A stretch of DNA of 64,000 nucleotides from an uncultured Litoreibacter sp. (GTDB taxonomy: Bacteria; Pseudomonadota; Alphaproteobacteria; Rhodobacterales; Rhodobacteraceae), in assembly GCA_947492995.1 (NCBI GenBank), contig CANLOU010000004.1, positions 186,001 through 250,000 of the forward strand, written 5' to 3'. The notes beneath the pieces are model-generated. The model worked only from the letters and a program-made list of their open reading frames with translations, did no database searches and was not told where the DNA came from. Shown here piece after piece: positions 17,659-25,554 of this stretch. Each line of letters starts with the position of its first letter. Positions within the stretch are counted from its first letter, which is position 1. A program made the position numbers and the translations under genes.

Positions 17659-18570
17659 ATGACGCAGCTGCCGCAATCCATTGATGACACGATCACCATG
17701 TTAGAAGGGCAGGACTACGTCTGTGGCCGGGCCCTGGCGACGGTTGTGTTTTTGTCCCTGAAGCTTGGGCGGCCACTTTTCCTGGAGGGCGAGGCGGGCA
17801 CCGGCAAAACAGAGATTGCCAAAGCAATCGCCGCAGCCTTGGGGCGGCGTTTGATCCGATTGCAGTGCTACGAAGGGCTGGATGCGTCATCTGCGGTCTA
17901 TGAGTGGAACTTCCCCGCCCAAATGGTCGCCATTCGCGCGGCAGAAGCGTCCGGCAGCGCAGACCGGGCCAGCCTGCAAAAGGACCTGTTTTCCGACGAA
18001 TTCCTGACGGCGCGGCCGCTGTTGGAAGCCATGCAGCCGCAAGAGGGCGGGCCACCGGTCTTGTTGATCGACGAGTTGGACCGAACAGACGAGCCGTTTG
18101 AGGCCTTCCTGCTGGAAGCGCTGTCTGATTTTCAGGTGACCATCCCCGAGCTGGGAACGATCAAGGCACCGGCCCCTCCCGTCGTGATCCTGACGTCGAA
18201 CCGCACCCGGGAAGTTCATGACGCGCTGAAGCGGAGGTGTTTGTACCATTGGGTGGACTACCCTGACTTTGAGCGGGAAATGCAAATTCTCGCCGCGCGC
18301 GCGCCGGAAGCCCAAGACACGCTGAGCCGCGAGATCGTGGCCTTTGTCCAAAAACTTCGGACCGAAGACCTGTTCAAAAAGCCGGGCGTGGCGGAAACCA
18401 TTGATTGGGCAAAATGTTTGCTGGCCTTGGACGCGTTGACCATGAGCCCTGAGGTCATCGCTGATACGATGGGTGCGATCCTGAAATACCAAGACGACAT
18501 TCAGAAAATCCAAGGCTCGGAGGCCAAGCGCATCCTTGATGAAGTCCGCGCCGAACTGGCCCCGGCATGA
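17659..18570 (+). CDS. MoxR-family AAA ATPase, CoxD-like
   Basis: AAA+ ATPase of 303 residues with Walker A GEAGTGKTE near residue 46, Walker B VLLIDELDRTDE near 140 and sensor 1 ILTSNRTREVHDALKRRC. CoxD of the aerobic CO dehydrogenase system helps build the sulfurated Cu/Mo active site together with a VWA partner, which is the next gene here. ATG 17659 follows CCGGAGGA. It is the first gene of a run ending with a MoeA-like gene, all on the plus strand. The CoxD label rests on the neighbouring CoxE-type and XdhC-type genes; MoxR ATPases with other clients look similar. Confidence 0.82.
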   Translation: MTQLPQSIDDTITMLEGQDYVCGRALATVVFLSLKLGRPLFLEGEAGTGKTEIAKAIAAALGRRLIRLQCYEGLDASSAVYEWNFPAQMVAIRAAEASGSADRASLQKDLFSDEFLTARPLLEAMQPQEGGPPVLLIDELDRTDEPFEAFLLEALSDFQVTIPELGTIKAPAPPVVILTSNRTREVHDALKRRCLYHWVDYPDFEREMQILAARAPEAQDTLSREIVAFVQKLRTEDLFKKPGVAETIDWAKCLLALDALTMSPEVIADTMGAILKYQDDIQKIQGSEAKRILDEVRAELAPA

Positions 18571-18625
18571 GGGTTGGTTCTGTCGATCTTTGTGGGGAGC
18601 GTAGGGGCTAGGGCCCCCTTTGCCT

Positions 18626-19876
18626 ATGGCTGAACATCTTCCACTTGATATACCTGACGACGGCAAACTTGCGGATAACATCACGTGGTTCGCCCGCGCG
18701 TTGCGGGCAGCAGGCATCCCCGTCGGGCCGGGACGTGTCATAGATGCGATCCGCGCTGTCGAGGCGGCAGGTTTTTCAAGAAAGGCAGACTTCTACTTCA
18801 CGCTTCAGGCCTGTTTCGTATCCCGCCCCGAGCAGCGCACAGTGTTTGCGCAGATATTCCGGTTATATTGGCGGGACCCTCGGTATCTTGAACACATGAT
18901 TGCGGCACTGACGCCAGCCATTCGGGGTGTGCAGGAGGAACGGAAAGCGAAGCCCGCGGAAAAGCGTGCAGCCGAAGCTTTGCTGGATGGTGTAAACCAC
19001 GACATCGAACAGTCCGAAACCGATGAGGACGGGACCGAGATTGAGATAGACGCCTCCAAAACGATGTCGTCGGAGGAACGCCTGCGTTCATTGGACTTTG
19101 AACAGATGAGCACTGCGGAAATGGCGCAGGCCAAGCGCATGCTTGCCAATCTCAGCCTGCCGGTGCGGCCTTTGATGTCGCGGCGCATGCAGGCCGCAGC
19201 CCGTGGCAAGATTGTGGATTGGCGGGCCACCCAGCGTTCTGCGATGCGGTACGGCGGCGAGTTGAAGGAGCTGGCGACCAAAGACCGGCGCATCCGCTGG
19301 CCGAACCTTGTGGCGCTTTGCGACATCTCTGGATCTATGTCGCATTATTCCCGCGCAATGCTGCATTTTTTGCACGCGGTCAGCAGTGAAAAAGGGGCGG
19401 GGTGGTCCAAAGTCCATGCCTTCACATTTGGCACGCGGCTGACCAACATTACGCGGCACTTGGCGACCCGTGACGTGGACGCCGCTTTGGCTGCGGCGGG
19501 AGCCGAGGCGCAGGATTGGGAAGGCGGCACGCGCATCGGGGAATGTTTGCGCGAATTTAATCGGGACTGGTCGCGGCGGGTTCTTGGGCAAGGCGCGGTT
19601 GTGCTGTTGATTACCGACGGCCTGGATCGCGATGACCCGGAGCAATTGGCCAAAGAAGCGGAGCGGCTGCATTTGTCGGCCAGACAGGTGATATGGCTGA
19701 ACCCCTTACTACGTTGGGACGGGTTTGCGCCAAAGGCGAAAGGCATTGCCGCGATGCTGCCGCATGTCGACAGCTTCCGTGCCGGGCATAACGTCGCCTC
19801 TTTGGAAGGTCTTGCCCAAGCCATTAGCAGACCCGAGGATCGCGGCGAGAAGCGGCGGCTGATGGCCTTGCTTTGA
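18626..19876 (+). CDS. VWA-domain protein, CoxE-like
   Basis: A 416-residue protein of the CoxE/DUF58-type VWA group. The metal-ion-dependent adhesion site is visible as LCDISGSMSHYS near residue 230-242, followed by the threonine region WEGGTRIGECL and VVLLITDGLDRDD. The N-terminal half holds an acidic helical region (EQSETDEDGTEIEIDAS). Family knowledge: it partners the MoxR/CoxD ATPase in cofactor maturation of molybdenum hydroxylases. ATG 18626 is used; an in-frame TTG two codons earlier is less likely. The stop TGA 19874-19876 is followed by the DUF1203 gene. Confidence 0.82.
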   Translation: MAEHLPLDIPDDGKLADNITWFARALRAAGIPVGPGRVIDAIRAVEAAGFSRKADFYFTLQACFVSRPEQRTVFAQIFRLYWRDPRYLEHMIAALTPAIRGVQEERKAKPAEKRAAEALLDGVNHDIEQSETDEDGTEIEIDASKTMSSEERLRSLDFEQMSTAEMAQAKRMLANLSLPVRPLMSRRMQAAARGKIVDWRATQRSAMRYGGELKELATKDRRIRWPNLVALCDISGSMSHYSRAMLHFLHAVSSEKGAGWSKVHAFTFGTRLTNITRHLATRDVDAALAAAGAEAQDWEGGTRIGECLREFNRDWSRRVLGQGAVVLLITDGLDRDDPEQLAKEAERLHLSARQVIWLNPLLRWDGFAPKAKGIAAMLPHVDSFRAGHNVASLEGLAQAISRPEDRGEKRRLMALL

Positions 19877-19959
19877 CACATGCGCAGGGTTCGGGTCGCC
19901 TGCAGCGCAATGGGCGCGATAGATTTGATGTCACAAACCCCAACAGATTGGACCGTGAC

Positions 19960-20430
19960 ATGAAATACCAACCCTATGACCAGACCTTCGTAGACCACAT
20001 CCGTGCAGGCGGCGCAGACGCGAACGGGCAGACCGCTGAACGTGCGGTATCTGATGGCGTCGCCAAGCCGTGCCGGTCATGCCTTTGCAACATTGCAGAG
20101 GGCAAAGGCATGTTGATTTTCGCAGCTCGCCCCTTCACAGCCCTTCACCCCTATGCCGAATGCGGACCTGTTTTTCTGTGCGAAGAAGACTGCGATGCAT
20201 GGCAACATGACGGGCTGCCACCAATTTTGACGACCTCGCCTGATTACCTGATGAAGGCCTACAGCATTGACGAGCGGATCATCTACGGCACCGGAGCAAT
20301 CACCCCAACTGCCGAGATCACCAGCTATGCAAACACGCTTTTCGCGCGAGACGATGTCGCCTACATTGACGTGCGCTCTGCCCGAAACAATTGCTTCCTG
20401 ACAAGGACCTGCCGTGACGCACCATCTTGA
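19960..20430 (+). CDS. DUF1203 family protein
   Basis: A 156-residue protein with the DUF1203 core: paired cysteines in PCRSCLCNIAEGKGM, then FTALHPYAECGPVFLCEEDC. The biochemical role of the family is not established. ATG 19960 is chosen because family similarity starts there; the frame is open further upstream to a TTG overlapping the previous stop. It overlaps the XdhC gene by 17 bases, so it belongs to the same transcript. No signal peptide or membrane segment is visible. The Cys-rich sequence could bind metal, but that is speculation. Confidence 0.72.
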   Translation: MKYQPYDQTFVDHIRAGGADANGQTAERAVSDGVAKPCRSCLCNIAEGKGMLIFAARPFTALHPYAECGPVFLCEEDCDAWQHDGLPPILTTSPDYLMKAYSIDERIIYGTGAITPTAEITSYANTLFARDDVAYIDVRSARNNCFLTRTCRDAPS

Positions 20431-21397
20431 CGACATACCGGCAATTGCACTTGGCTGGCACCGGGACGGCCAAGGTGCGGCCTTGGCGACCGTTGTTGAA
20501 ACATGGGGCTCCGCGCCACGCGGCGTTGGTAGCCAATTGGCCATCAGCGCAGACGGGGACATTATGGGGTCGGTGTCCGGCGGCTGCGTTGAAGGCGCGG
20601 TCGTCGTCGAGGCCATAGAGGCTTTGGAAGACGGCAAACCGCGCCTGCTGGAATATGGGGTCAGCGACGACGAGGCCTTTGCCGTTGGGCTGGCCTGTGG
20701 CGGCACCATCCGGGTCTTGGTGGAACCCATTGGTCGTGCGTTGCCGGAACAGATGCTGGCGGACCTTGTGAACCGCAGAAACGCCCGGATCGCCGTGGCG
20801 TATGAAATTGACACGAAAACCTGGTCGCGCCGATTGGTGTCCCTGGGAGAAGATCACGAGGACAGATTCCTGTCGGACAGGTCGGGCTTCGAGGGCGATA
20901 TATTCGTCGCAATCCACAACCCGCCACTGCGTATGGCCATCGTGGGGGCCGTCCACATCGCCCAGCCATTGGTACAAATGGCCCGGCTGGCGGGCTTCGA
21001 CCCCGTTATCATCGACCCGCGCGTCGCATTTGCCAGCGAAGTGCGTTTCCCCGATGAGGTCTTGGTGCATGATTGGCCGGACGAGGCCTTGGCCAAATTT
21101 GCGCCTGATCATCGCAGCGCGGTGGTCACGCTGAGCCATGACCCAAAGATCGACGACCCGGCCATTGCGACTGCGCTTGGAAGTGACTGCTTCTATCTGG
21201 GAAGCCTCGGGTCGACACGCACCCATGCCAAACGTGTGGCGCGGCTTGCCGAGGCAGGGTTTACCGAAAAACAGATCGCCCGCATTCACGCGCCGGTCGG
21301 TTTGGATATCGGGGGCAAGACCCCAGCAGAGATCGCTGTGTCGATCATGGCGCAAGTGATCTTGCAACTGCGCGGCCCCAAGCGGACACAGCCATGA
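20414..21397 (+). CDS. XdhC/CoxI-type molybdenum cofactor sulfuration-chaperone-like protein
   Basis: A 327-residue protein of the XdhC/CoxI family, which binds molybdenum cofactor and promotes its sulfuration and insertion into xanthine-dehydrogenase-type enzymes. The N-terminal domain has ATVVETWGSAPRGVGSQ, GSVSGGCVEGAVVVEA and GLACGGTIRVLVEP; the C-terminal Rossmann-like domain has MAIVGAVHIAQPLVQMA and YLGSLGSTRTHAKR, ending with HAPVGLDIGGKTPAEIA. GTG 20414 follows AAGGA and is supported by the overlap with the previous gene. The stop overlaps the next gene as ATGA. Confidence 0.9.
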   Translation: MTHHLDDIPAIALGWHRDGQGAALATVVETWGSAPRGVGSQLAISADGDIMGSVSGGCVEGAVVVEAIEALEDGKPRLLEYGVSDDEAFAVGLACGGTIRVLVEPIGRALPEQMLADLVNRRNARIAVAYEIDTKTWSRRLVSLGEDHEDRFLSDRSGFEGDIFVAIHNPPLRMAIVGAVHIAQPLVQMARLAGFDPVIIDPRVAFASEVRFPDEVLVHDWPDEALAKFAPDHRSAVVTLSHDPKIDDPAIATALGSDCFYLGSLGSTRTHAKRVARLAEAGFTEKQIARIHAPVGLDIGGKTPAEIAVSIMAQVILQLRGPKRTQP

Positions 21398-22389
21398 CTT
21401 TTGGCGAAGTCCCATTGAACGACGCCACAGGCGGCGTATTGGCCCATTCATTGCAAGCCGGGGATTTGCGGTTCAGAAAAGGGCGCGTGCTGTCGGCCGA
21501 CGACATCGACTTGCTTCGCCAGCACGGGGTCGGGCGTGTTGTTGTTGCGCAACTTGCACCCACCGATATTGACGAGAACAGGGCGGCTGCTCGAATCGCG
21601 GATGCTTTGGTGGCTGAGGCGCGTGGTGACGTGGAATTGACCGCCGCCTTCACGGGCAGAGTGAACGTCATTGCCAAGTCCGCAGGCGTTGCGCGCATCG
21701 ACGCGGACCGGATCAACGCGCTAAACGCGGGCGACGCGATGATAACCTGCGCCACCGTGCCGCCTTTTGCGAGGATGGAGCCGGGAGGCATGATCGCGAC
21801 CATCAAGATAATCTCTTACGGCGTCCCGGAAGGGGCGGTCACGGCGGCTGAAACGGTTGGCTTTGACGCGCTTGGGCTGCATCCGGCAAAGCTCAAAACT
21901 GCGAGGCTGATTGTCACGCAGACCGGCGCTGAGCCGCGTCAGGACAAAGGGGTTGATGCCGTCAGAAAGCGGCTGGAGGCGCTTGGGATGGACCTGCACA
22001 CCGTCGTGTCTGTGCCGCACCGCACAAAGGACCTGTCAGCGGCAATCAAGGCCGGGGATGAGGATTTGATACTGATCCTGACGGCGTCGGCCACTTCAGA
22101 CCCCGCCGATGTTGCCCCTGAGGCGCTGCGGTGTGCGGGGGGCGCGATTGCGCGCGTTGGTATGCCCGTCGATCCGGGCAACTTGCTGTTCATCGGGGAT
22201 TTGGCCGGAACGCCGGTTATCGGCTTGCCGGGTTGCGCGCGCTCACCGGCGCTCAACGGGGCAGACTGGGTTCTTGAACGCGTCGCTTGTGGCGTCTCGG
22301 TGACCGACGCCGATATTGCGGCCATGGGGGTTGGGGGGCTTTTGAAGGAAATTCCTCAGCGCCCACAGCCGCGCCGCGGCAAGTCCTAG
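21394..22389 (+). CDS. MoeA-like molybdopterin-binding protein
   Basis: A 331-residue protein whose N-terminus (FGEVPLNDATGGVLAHSL, then RFRKGRVLSADDIDLL) and C-terminal MoCF-type domain (TGAEPRQDKGVDAVRKR, LILTASATSDPADV, GTPVIGLPGCARSP) fit the molybdopterin-binding MoeA/MogA superfamily proteins found in XdhC-CoxDE clusters. It is shorter than true MoeA (about 400 residues), so molybdate insertion activity is uncertain. It starts inside the XdhC stop (ATGA), indicating coupled translation, and is the last gene of the run. No molybdenum-enzyme subunit gene lies in this window. Confidence 0.8.
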   Translation: MTFGEVPLNDATGGVLAHSLQAGDLRFRKGRVLSADDIDLLRQHGVGRVVVAQLAPTDIDENRAAARIADALVAEARGDVELTAAFTGRVNVIAKSAGVARIDADRINALNAGDAMITCATVPPFARMEPGGMIATIKIISYGVPEGAVTAAETVGFDALGLHPAKLKTARLIVTQTGAEPRQDKGVDAVRKRLEALGMDLHTVVSVPHRTKDLSAAIKAGDEDLILILTASATSDPADVAPEALRCAGGAIARVGMPVDPGNLLFIGDLAGTPVIGLPGCARSPALNGADWVLERVACGVSVTDADIAAMGVGGLLKEIPQRPQPRRGKS

Positions 22390-22393
22390 CAAT

Positions 22394-22423
22394 AAAAAAA
22401 GCCCCACGATTGCGGGGCTTTGT
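22394..22423 (-). terminator. Intrinsic terminator of infC
   Basis: On the minus strand an AAAGCCCC stem (22421-22414) and GGGGCTTT (22405-22398) enclose an 8-base loop, followed by a run of seven T residues. It lies about 22 bases after the infC stop and also just after the MoeA-like gene on the other strand, where the T-tract is weak. Confidence 0.85.
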
Positions 22424-22444
22424 GCGTTCTTGGCTGGTGAGGCT

Positions 22445-22990
22445 CTAGTTCCGAAGCGGGCCGATCAGCATTATCATCTGCCGACCTTCCATTTTCGGGA
22501 AGTTCTCAACTTTGCCTTTGCCTTCGGTGTCGGCTGCAACGCGTTCAAGAAGCTCCCGGCCCAAGTTCAGGTGTGCCATTTCGCGGCCACGGAAGCGCAA
22601 AGTGACTTTTACCTTGTCGCCGTTCTCAAGGAACTTGAAGACATTGCGCATTTTGACATCGTAGTCGTTGGTGTCGGTGTTCGGACGGAACTTGACCTCT
22701 TTGATCTCGATGATTTTTTGCTTCTTGCGCGCCTCGGCCTCTTTCTTCTGGGTTTCGTACTTATATTTGCCGAAATCCATAATCTTGCAGACGGGCGGGG
22801 AGGCGTTTGGTGAAATTTCCACTAGGTCCAGTCCGACCTCGTCTGCCATCTGCATGGCGCGGGCGGGCGTCACGACGCCAACATTTTCACCTTCTGCGCC
22901 AATGAGGCGAATTTCGTCGGAGCGGATACGGTCGTTGACGCGAGGTCCGGTTTCGCGCTGTGGAGGCGCGTTATGAGGTCTGCGGGCTAT
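22445..22990 (-). CDS. infC: Translation initiation factor IF-3, probable AUA start
   Basis: IF-3 binds the 30S subunit and checks initiator tRNA and start codon choice. The 181-residue product has the N domain ([22 protein letters not shown]), linker and C domain ([15 protein letters not shown], then [14 protein letters not shown]). There is no ATG, GTG or TTG at the expected place; the family start [16 protein letters not shown] falls on ATA at 22990, with AAGGA ending 9 bases before it. The only other in-frame options are a TTG far upstream or a methionine well inside the domain. E. coli infC uses AUU for self-regulation, so a rare start here makes sense. The protein identity is certain, the start codon is a strong inference. 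Confidence 0.93.
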   Translation of the reverse strand: MARRPHNAPPQRETGPRVNDRIRSDEIRLIGAEGENVGVVTPARAMQMADEVGLDLVEISPNASPPVCKIMDFGKYKYETQKKEAEARKKQKIIEIKEVKFRPNTDTNDYDVKMRNVFKFLENGDKVKVTLRFRGREMAHLNLGRELLERVAADTEGKGKVENFPKMEGRQMIMLIGPLRN

Positions 22991-23187
22991 AGCAAATATT
23001 CCTTGAATGGTTGGTATCTTACGAGTGCGGAAGGTAGTGGTCCCCGACGGACGGTTCAAGCGGGTTTTGGCGCATCTGGCGCGATTTCCGATGGTTTCCC
23101 CGCTTTGAGGCGTTGTTCATCCGCATAACATACCATATGTCGGCGCTATCAGGGCGGTTTGCCCAATAAAAGATAAGGATTTTGAAA

Positions 23188-24153
23188 ATGCGTAAGCACG
23201 TTGTATCTGCTCTTGTTCTTGCAGCCGTTCTGGGCGCGACCTCGGTTGCACCGGCCTCTGCCATGGGCTGGTTTTCGGGCGACGATGAAGCTGCCGAGAC
23301 GTTGAAGGCCGCGGAAGAAGCAGCCGCGAAAGCCGCTGAAGAAGCCAAGATGAAAGCCGAAGAAGAAGCCAAAGCCGCCGAGGAAGCCGCTGCGAAGGCT
23401 GCTGAGGAAGCCGAAGCTGCCGCTGCTGAGGAAGCCGCGAAGCTGGAAGAAGAAGCCAAGGCTGCTGAAGAAGCTGCTGCTGCAGAAGCGAAAGCCGCCG
23501 AAGAAGCCGCTGCAAAGGCCGCTGAAGAAGCTGAGGCCGCTGCGGCTGAGGAAGCTGCCAAGCTGGAAGAAGAAGCAAAAGCCGCTGAAGAAGCTGCCGC
23601 CGCCGAGGCCGCCGCCGCTGAAGAAGCCGCTGCTGCAGAAGCCAAAGCCGCCGAAGAAGCCGCTGCAAAGGCTACCGAAGAAGCTGAGGCCGCTGCGGCT
23701 GAAGAAGCCGCCAAGCTGGAAGAAGAGGCAAAAGCCGCTGAAGAAGCTGCGGCTGCCGCTGCCGAAGAAGCTGCAGCTGAAACGGAAGCCGCCGCCGAAA
23801 CTGCTGCTGAAGCGACCGAGACCGCAACGGAAGAAGCAGCAGAAGCAGTTGAAACTGTGACCGAAGAAGCTGCAGAGGCGACGGCAACAGCGACAGAAGA
23901 AGCTGCTGCTGCGGTCACCGAAGAGGCCACAGACGCCGCAACTGATGAAGCGGCTGCTGCCACCGAAGGGGCTGCCGATGAGGCTCTGACCGTCGCTGGT
24001 TTCGACTATGACACTGTTGTGGGCATGATCGACGAGAACGTGTCTAACCCAATCCTCAGCACAACGCTGAAAACGGGTCTGGACGCGGCGCGTGACAACC
24101 CGGAGCTGCTTAAATCAGCACTCGACGCGGTGAAGTCCGCGATGGGCCAGTAA
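23188..24153 (+). CDS. Exported Ala/Glu-rich repeat protein
   Basis: A 321-residue protein with signal peptide MRKHVVSALVLAAVLGATSVAPASA, cleavage probably after ASA. Residues about 30-275 are almost only Ala, Glu, Lys and later Thr, in heptad-like AAEEAAAKA units that predict a long charged helix as in TolA domain II. A 40-residue unit recurs with starts at nt 23386, 23506 and 23659. The C-terminal 55 residues (LTVAGFDYDTVVGMIDEN to SAMGQ) are of normal composition and may be a small helical domain. ATG 23188 follows AAGGAT. It is a periplasmic or surface protein of unknown function, with its own terminator. Confidence 0.75.
   Translation: MRKHVVSALVLAAVLGATSVAPASAMGWFSGDDEAAETLKAAEEAAAKAAEEAKMKAEEEAKAAEEAAAKAAEEAEAAAAEEAAKLEEEAKAAEEAAAAEAKAAEEAAAKAAEEAEAAAAEEAAKLEEEAKAAEEAAAAEAAAAEEAAAAEAKAAEEAAAKATEEAEAAAAEEAAKLEEEAKAAEEAAAAAAEEAAAETEAAAETAAEATETATEEAAEAVETVTEEAAEATATATEEAAAAVTEEATDAATDEAAAATEGAADEALTVAGFDYDTVVGMIDENVSNPILSTTLKTGLDAARDNPELLKSALDAVKSAMGQ
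23386..23760 (+). repeat. In-frame coding repeat, 40-residue unit
   Basis: Three near-identical coding units start at 23386, 23506 and 23659 (GCTGCGAAGG or GCTGCAAAGG, then ...GAAGCCGC(C)AAGCTGGAAGA). The first interval is 120 bases; the second is 153, from an extra 33 bases of Ala/Glu codons. Synonymous differences between units show they are not a fresh duplication. Confidence 0.7.
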
Positions 24154-24174
24154 ACCTGCGCGACAAGACAAAAA

Positions 24175-24211
24175 GAAGCCGCGCTTTGGGTGACCAGAGC
24201 GCGGCTTTTTC
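24175..24211. terminator. Bidirectional intrinsic terminator
   Basis: AAGCCGCGCTTTGG and CCAGAGCGCGGCTT form a 14-pair stem (one G-T pair) with loop GTGA, followed by TTT on the plus strand and by CTTTTTG on the minus strand. It serves the Ala/Glu-rich protein gene (+) and fpr (-), which converge here. Confidence 0.88.
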
Positions 24212-24227
24212 TATGTAATGTAGTCGT

Positions 24228-25073
24228 TTAGCCGACGAAGGCTTTTTCCACGACGTAGTGTTTGGGGTCGCTGTTCGCGCCTTCTTCCAACCCGAAGCCT
24301 TCGAGGATTTCCTTGATGTCGGTGTTCAGCCCCATCGAGCCGCAGACCATCGCCCGGTCGGTGTCCGCCGAAATTCCGTCAATTCCAAGGTCTTTGAAGA
24401 CCGTGCCGTCTTGTAGCAGTGTCGTGATCCGGCCCATCACAGGGCTCTCTTCGCGTGTCGTTGTAGGGTAGTAGACCAGCTTTTGGAGGTTCTCCTCGCC
24501 CAACATTTCGCCCATCATCTCGTCACTGCGGATGTTTTCGATCAGCTGTTTGCCATATTCCAGCTCTGCCACGTCGCGGCAGGTATGGGTCATGATGATC
24601 TGGTCGTAATCCTCAAATGTCTGAGGATCGCGCAGAAGGGACGCAAAGGGGGCGAAGCCTGTGCCCGTGGCGAAGAACCAAAGCCGTTTGCCCGGTAGCA
24701 ACGCGTCATGCACCAAGGTGCCGACGGGTTTTGGGCGCAGGATGATCTGATCGCCCGGTTGGATGTGCTGCAATTTGGATGTCAGCGGGCCATCCTGGAC
24801 CTTGATCGAGTAGAATTCCAGCTCCTCGTCCCAGCTGGGCGAAGCGATGGAATAGGCGCGCAGCAGCGGCTTTTGTTTGCCGGTTTCGGGATGCGGATCC
24901 CCCATCAGGCCGATCATCACAAATTCGCCGGAGCGAAAGCGCAAGGACGCCGGGCGCGTTACGCGGAAGGAGAAAAGCCTGTCAGTCCAGTGCTTTACCT
25001 CGGTCACGGTTTGCGCGTCGGGCAGGGTTGGCACGGCCTTTACGGGTGCATTCATAGCGGTCACTTCATTCAT
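24228..25073 (-). CDS. fpr: Ferredoxin--NADP+ reductase
   Basis: FAD flavoprotein passing electrons between NADPH and ferredoxin or flavodoxin. The 281-residue protein has the FAD site RAYSIASPSWDEELEFYSIK, the NADP-binding GTGTGFAPFASLLRDP and the C-terminal VCGSMGLNTDIKEIL and KHYVVEKAFVG, typical of the bacterial subclass I enzyme. ATG 25073 is used; a second ATG six codons later is possible. It lies 67 bases after the DUF934 gene of the sulfur operon on the same strand, with a perfect hairpin between, so it may be read with the operon: sulfite reductase of the ferredoxin or flavoprotein-coupled type needs such a donor (inference). Confidence 0.93.
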   Translation of the reverse strand: MNEVTAMNAPVKAVPTLPDAQTVTEVKHWTDRLFSFRVTRPASLRFRSGEFVMIGLMGDPHPETGKQKPLLRAYSIASPSWDEELEFYSIKVQDGPLTSKLQHIQPGDQIILRPKPVGTLVHDALLPGKRLWFFATGTGFAPFASLLRDPQTFEDYDQIIMTHTCRDVAELEYGKQLIENIRSDEMMGEMLGEENLQKLVYYPTTTREESPVMGRITTLLQDGTVFKDLGIDGISADTDRAMVCGSMGLNTDIKEILEGFGLEEGANSDPKHYVVEKAFVG

Positions 25074-25082
25074 TACTGTCTA

Positions 25083-25100
25083 GCGAGGTTGACACCTCGC
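25083..25100 (-). promoter_or_regulatory. Hairpin just upstream of fpr start
   Basis: Perfect inverted repeat GCGAGGT-TGAC-ACCTCGC, 9 bases before the fpr ATG on the minus strand. No T-tract follows, so it is not a normal terminator. On the mRNA the GAGG of its second arm side could be the fpr ribosome binding site held in a stem. Confidence 0.5.
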
Positions 25101-25140
25101 CCTCTTATTAGCTTGGAAATTTGGGTTCTGGAAGTGCGGT

Positions 25141-25554
25141 TCAGCCGCGCAGCCGTGACTGGTAATCATGCGCGGTCCAATCTGCGCGGGCCAGCCATTG
25201 CTCTTCGGGCTGACGGGCCGCCAGATCGTCCGGAATTTCGACCTCATCAAAACCGGACCGCCGCGCCATTGCGTATTGATCGGCGATGACGTGGCCATGC
25301 GCACGCAGACGACCCTCATAGCCCATCAGACGCAGCCGGCGCGCAATGGTGAAACCACGGCCGTCAGCCGAGGAGGGGAAGTCCACACGGATCATGTCGA
25401 TCTTGCTCAGGCGATTGGCCAGCCCTGCGGGATCAGCGTCGCTTGGGACATCGACACAGCAGGCCGTGTCATTGGCTGGCAGGTCGTCTAGCGGGGTGAA
25501 GCCGCGGTCCCAATCATCGGCGACGAAGCCGCTATCTTGTACGATCACGCTCAT
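25141..25554 (-). CDS. DUF934 family protein of the cys operon
   Basis: A 137-residue protein starting MSVIVQDSGFVADDW. The core IDMIRVDFPSSADGRGFTIARRLRLMGYEGRLRAHGHVIADQYAMARRSGFDEVEI is the DUF934 signature; such proteins regularly accompany cysH and cysI in alpha- and betaproteobacteria, and their role in sulfite reduction is not defined. ATG 25554 overlaps the cysH stop (ATGA). It is soluble, without signal peptide. Confidence 0.85.
   Translation of the reverse strand: MSVIVQDSGFVADDWDRGFTPLDDLPANDTACCVDVPSDADPAGLANRLSKIDMIRVDFPSSADGRGFTIARRLRLMGYEGRLRAHGHVIADQYAMARRSGFDEVEIPDDLAARQPEEQWLARADWTAHDYQSRLRG

Noticed and set aside
23386-23760. Coding repeats as a CRISPR array
   Set aside because: Units are in-frame Ala/Glu codons with silent differences and no unique spacers.
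23019-23963. Ser/Ala-rich minus-strand open frame opposite the Ala/Glu protein
   Set aside because: Antisense mirror of the GAAGCC-type repeats; no start signal or function.
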